Below, piece by piece: positions 63,173-64,000 of a stretch of 64,000 bases of DNA. Numbering within the stretch: the first letter of the stretch is position 1; each line of letters opens with the position of its first letter. Below the pieces are notes generated by a model. It was not told the DNA's origin. It searched no databases and worked only from the letters and a program-made list of their open reading frames with translations. Source of the DNA: Ancylobacter moscoviensis. GTDB taxonomy: Bacteria > Pseudomonadota > Alphaproteobacteria > Rhizobiales > Xanthobacteraceae. Position numbers and translations under genes: made by a program. The DNA is taken from assembly GCF_007559435.1 (NCBI RefSeq), contig NZ_VMBP01000004.1:186001-250000 (forward strand), written 5' to 3'.

Positions 63173-63471
63173 GCACCCCAACCAATCGTGAGCGCCCTGC
63201 CCTTCCGTCCGGCTCGTTCATCGTCCGGACAGGCGGAGGCGCACCTCACCCGAGATCGCGACAGAATACCGACGATCCCACTCCTTGTCTCTCAGGAGGC
63301 TGCCTCAGTGAGGCGAAAATGGGGCGCGTCGGCTGTTATGGTGAACGAAGGGTAAGTAACGGCAGGGCAAGAGCAATCCACGCAAGGCATGGCACTGGTG
63401 TCACGTGTCTGCCTCGAATTCGCCTTGTGGTTGCATGCCGCTGCGTCGTGGCTATGCACCGAACGGAGCGC
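63173..63471. other. intergenic region upstream of rlpA
   Basis: 299 bp with no supported gene, tRNA or clear promoter. Contains an inverted repeat GCCTCA-G-TGAGGC (63302-63314). It must hold the rlpA promoter on the minus strand, but no good -35/-10 pair stands out. Confidence 0.4.
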
Positions 63472-64000
63472 CTAGTGGAGCTGATCGGTGTAGACGAATT
63501 TCGGCATGCTCCAGCCGAAGCGCAGCGCGAGCAGGCGCAGGGCGAGCCCGGTCGCCATGGCGAGGCCCATCAGCACCTCGTGCGGAATGCCGGTCTGCTG
63601 GCCAGCAACATAGATTCCGCCAGTCACTATGGAGACGGTGGCATAGAGTTCGGCACGGAACAGCAGTGGCACGTCGGCACAGAGTATGTCGCGCAGGACG
63701 CCGCCCACGCAGCCGGTGATCATCCCGGCGGCGACGACGATGATCACCGGCATGCCGAGCCCCATCGCGATGTTGCAGCCGATCACCGTGAAGACCACGA
63801 GGCCGACGGCGTCGAGGAACAGGAACAGCCGCCGCAGATGGCGCATATGTCGGGCGATGGCGATAGTCGCCAGCGCTGCCCCGCCGGTCAGCACGAGATA
63901 GATCGGATGCTCGACCCACGAGAGCGGATAGCGGTTCAGCAGCACATCCCGCACCGAGCCGCCGCCCAGCGCCGTGATGCAGCCGAGCAGGTAGACGCCC
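63472..64000 (-). CDS. trimeric intracellular cation channel (TRIC, UPF0126) family protein, partial
   Basis: The 5' part lies beyond the window. The visible C-terminal 176 codons read from LLGCITALGGGSVRDVLLNRYPLSWVEHPIYL into three or more helices. The second UPF0126 repeat contains GLVVFTVIGCNIAMGLGMPVIIVVAAGMITGCVGGVLRDILCADVPLLF. Both LGGG-RD and VGGVLRD signatures of the family are visible. Bacterial TRIC proteins conduct potassium or other monovalent cations. The stop is at 63472. Confidence 0.88.
   Translation of the reverse strand, partial: GVYLLGCITALGGGSVRDVLLNRYPLSWVEHPIYLVLTGGAALATIAIARHMRHLRRLFLFLDAVGLVVFTVIGCNIAMGLGMPVIIVVAAGMITGCVGGVLRDILCADVPLLFRAELYATVSIVTGGIYVAGQQTGIPHEVLMGLAMATGLALRLLALRFGWSMPKFVYTDQLH

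Noticed and set aside
63173-63471. A tRNA or small RNA gene in the rlpA upstream gap
   Set aside because: No T-loop signature (GGTTCGAATCC or its complement) or cloverleaf could be found on either strand.

Overview
The window is a GC-rich, densely coded chromosomal segment of an alphaproteobacterium of the order Hyphomicrobiales (Rhizobiales). A Xanthobacteraceae or Bradyrhizobiaceae type relative fits best. The evidence is the gene order (gltA-gltX-comEC-lexA, ppiD-trpE-trpG-trpD-trpC-moaC-moeA, dusB-ntrB-ntrC-ntrY-ntrX-trkA-trkH-dat-hfq-hflX-mazG, rlpA-dac-tmk-holB-metG-tatD), a fused ispDF, a lipoyl domain on pyruvate dehydrogenase E1-beta, a GTTC-N7-GTTC type LexA box, and a Bradyrhizobium-like beta-(1,3)/(1,6)-glucan locus. 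I see no prophage, insertion sequence, CRISPR array, rRNA or tRNA. The segment is almost entirely core genome.

Layout. 1-8.7 kb: gltA, gltX and lexA on the minus strand with comEC on the plus strand, then a GntR regulator and the molybdopterin gene moeA. 8.7-15.2 kb: a minus-strand run ppiD-trpE-trpG-trpD-trpC-moaC(-moeA) that joins tryptophan and molybdenum cofactor synthesis. 15.4-19.6 kb, plus strand: tpiA, secG, pyrG and a VOC protein, closed by a strong terminator. 19.6-26.2 kb: a glucan locus with a GH17-GT2 membrane synthase, a small exported protein and a divergent GH17-membrane protein, then a small membrane protein and a DMT exporter. 26.3-32.1 kb: glmU and glmS (UDP-GlcNAc supply), a palindromic repeat, queF, eno and ftsB. 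32.3-39.9 kb: pyruvate dehydrogenase (pdhA, a 99-aa membrane protein, pdhB, pdhC, lpdA), a GlsB-type protein, lipA (which makes the lipoyl groups used by PdhB and PdhC) and a COQ10/RatA protein. 39.9-41.6 kb, minus strand: cinA and ispDF. 41.8-54.9 kb, plus strand: dusB, two nitrogen two-component systems, potassium uptake, a D-amino acid transaminase, hfq and hflX. 54.9-63.2 kb, minus strand: mazG back to rlpA. The window ends inside a TRIC-like membrane protein gene.

Nothing here is clearly a new system. The most interesting signals are regulatory and local. One 15-bp palindrome (TGCCGCAATGCGGCG) occurs exactly upstream of both gltA and the glucan synthase gene, with weaker relatives upstream of pdhA. 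A 23-bp perfect palindrome lies upstream of pdhA. The DD-carboxypeptidase has Val in place of the Lys of its KTG motif. A conserved-looking small membrane protein sits inside the pdh operon. The glucan locus carries two GH17-like domains that both keep their catalytic glutamates. All functional statements rest on motif and family recognition by eye. No database search was run.
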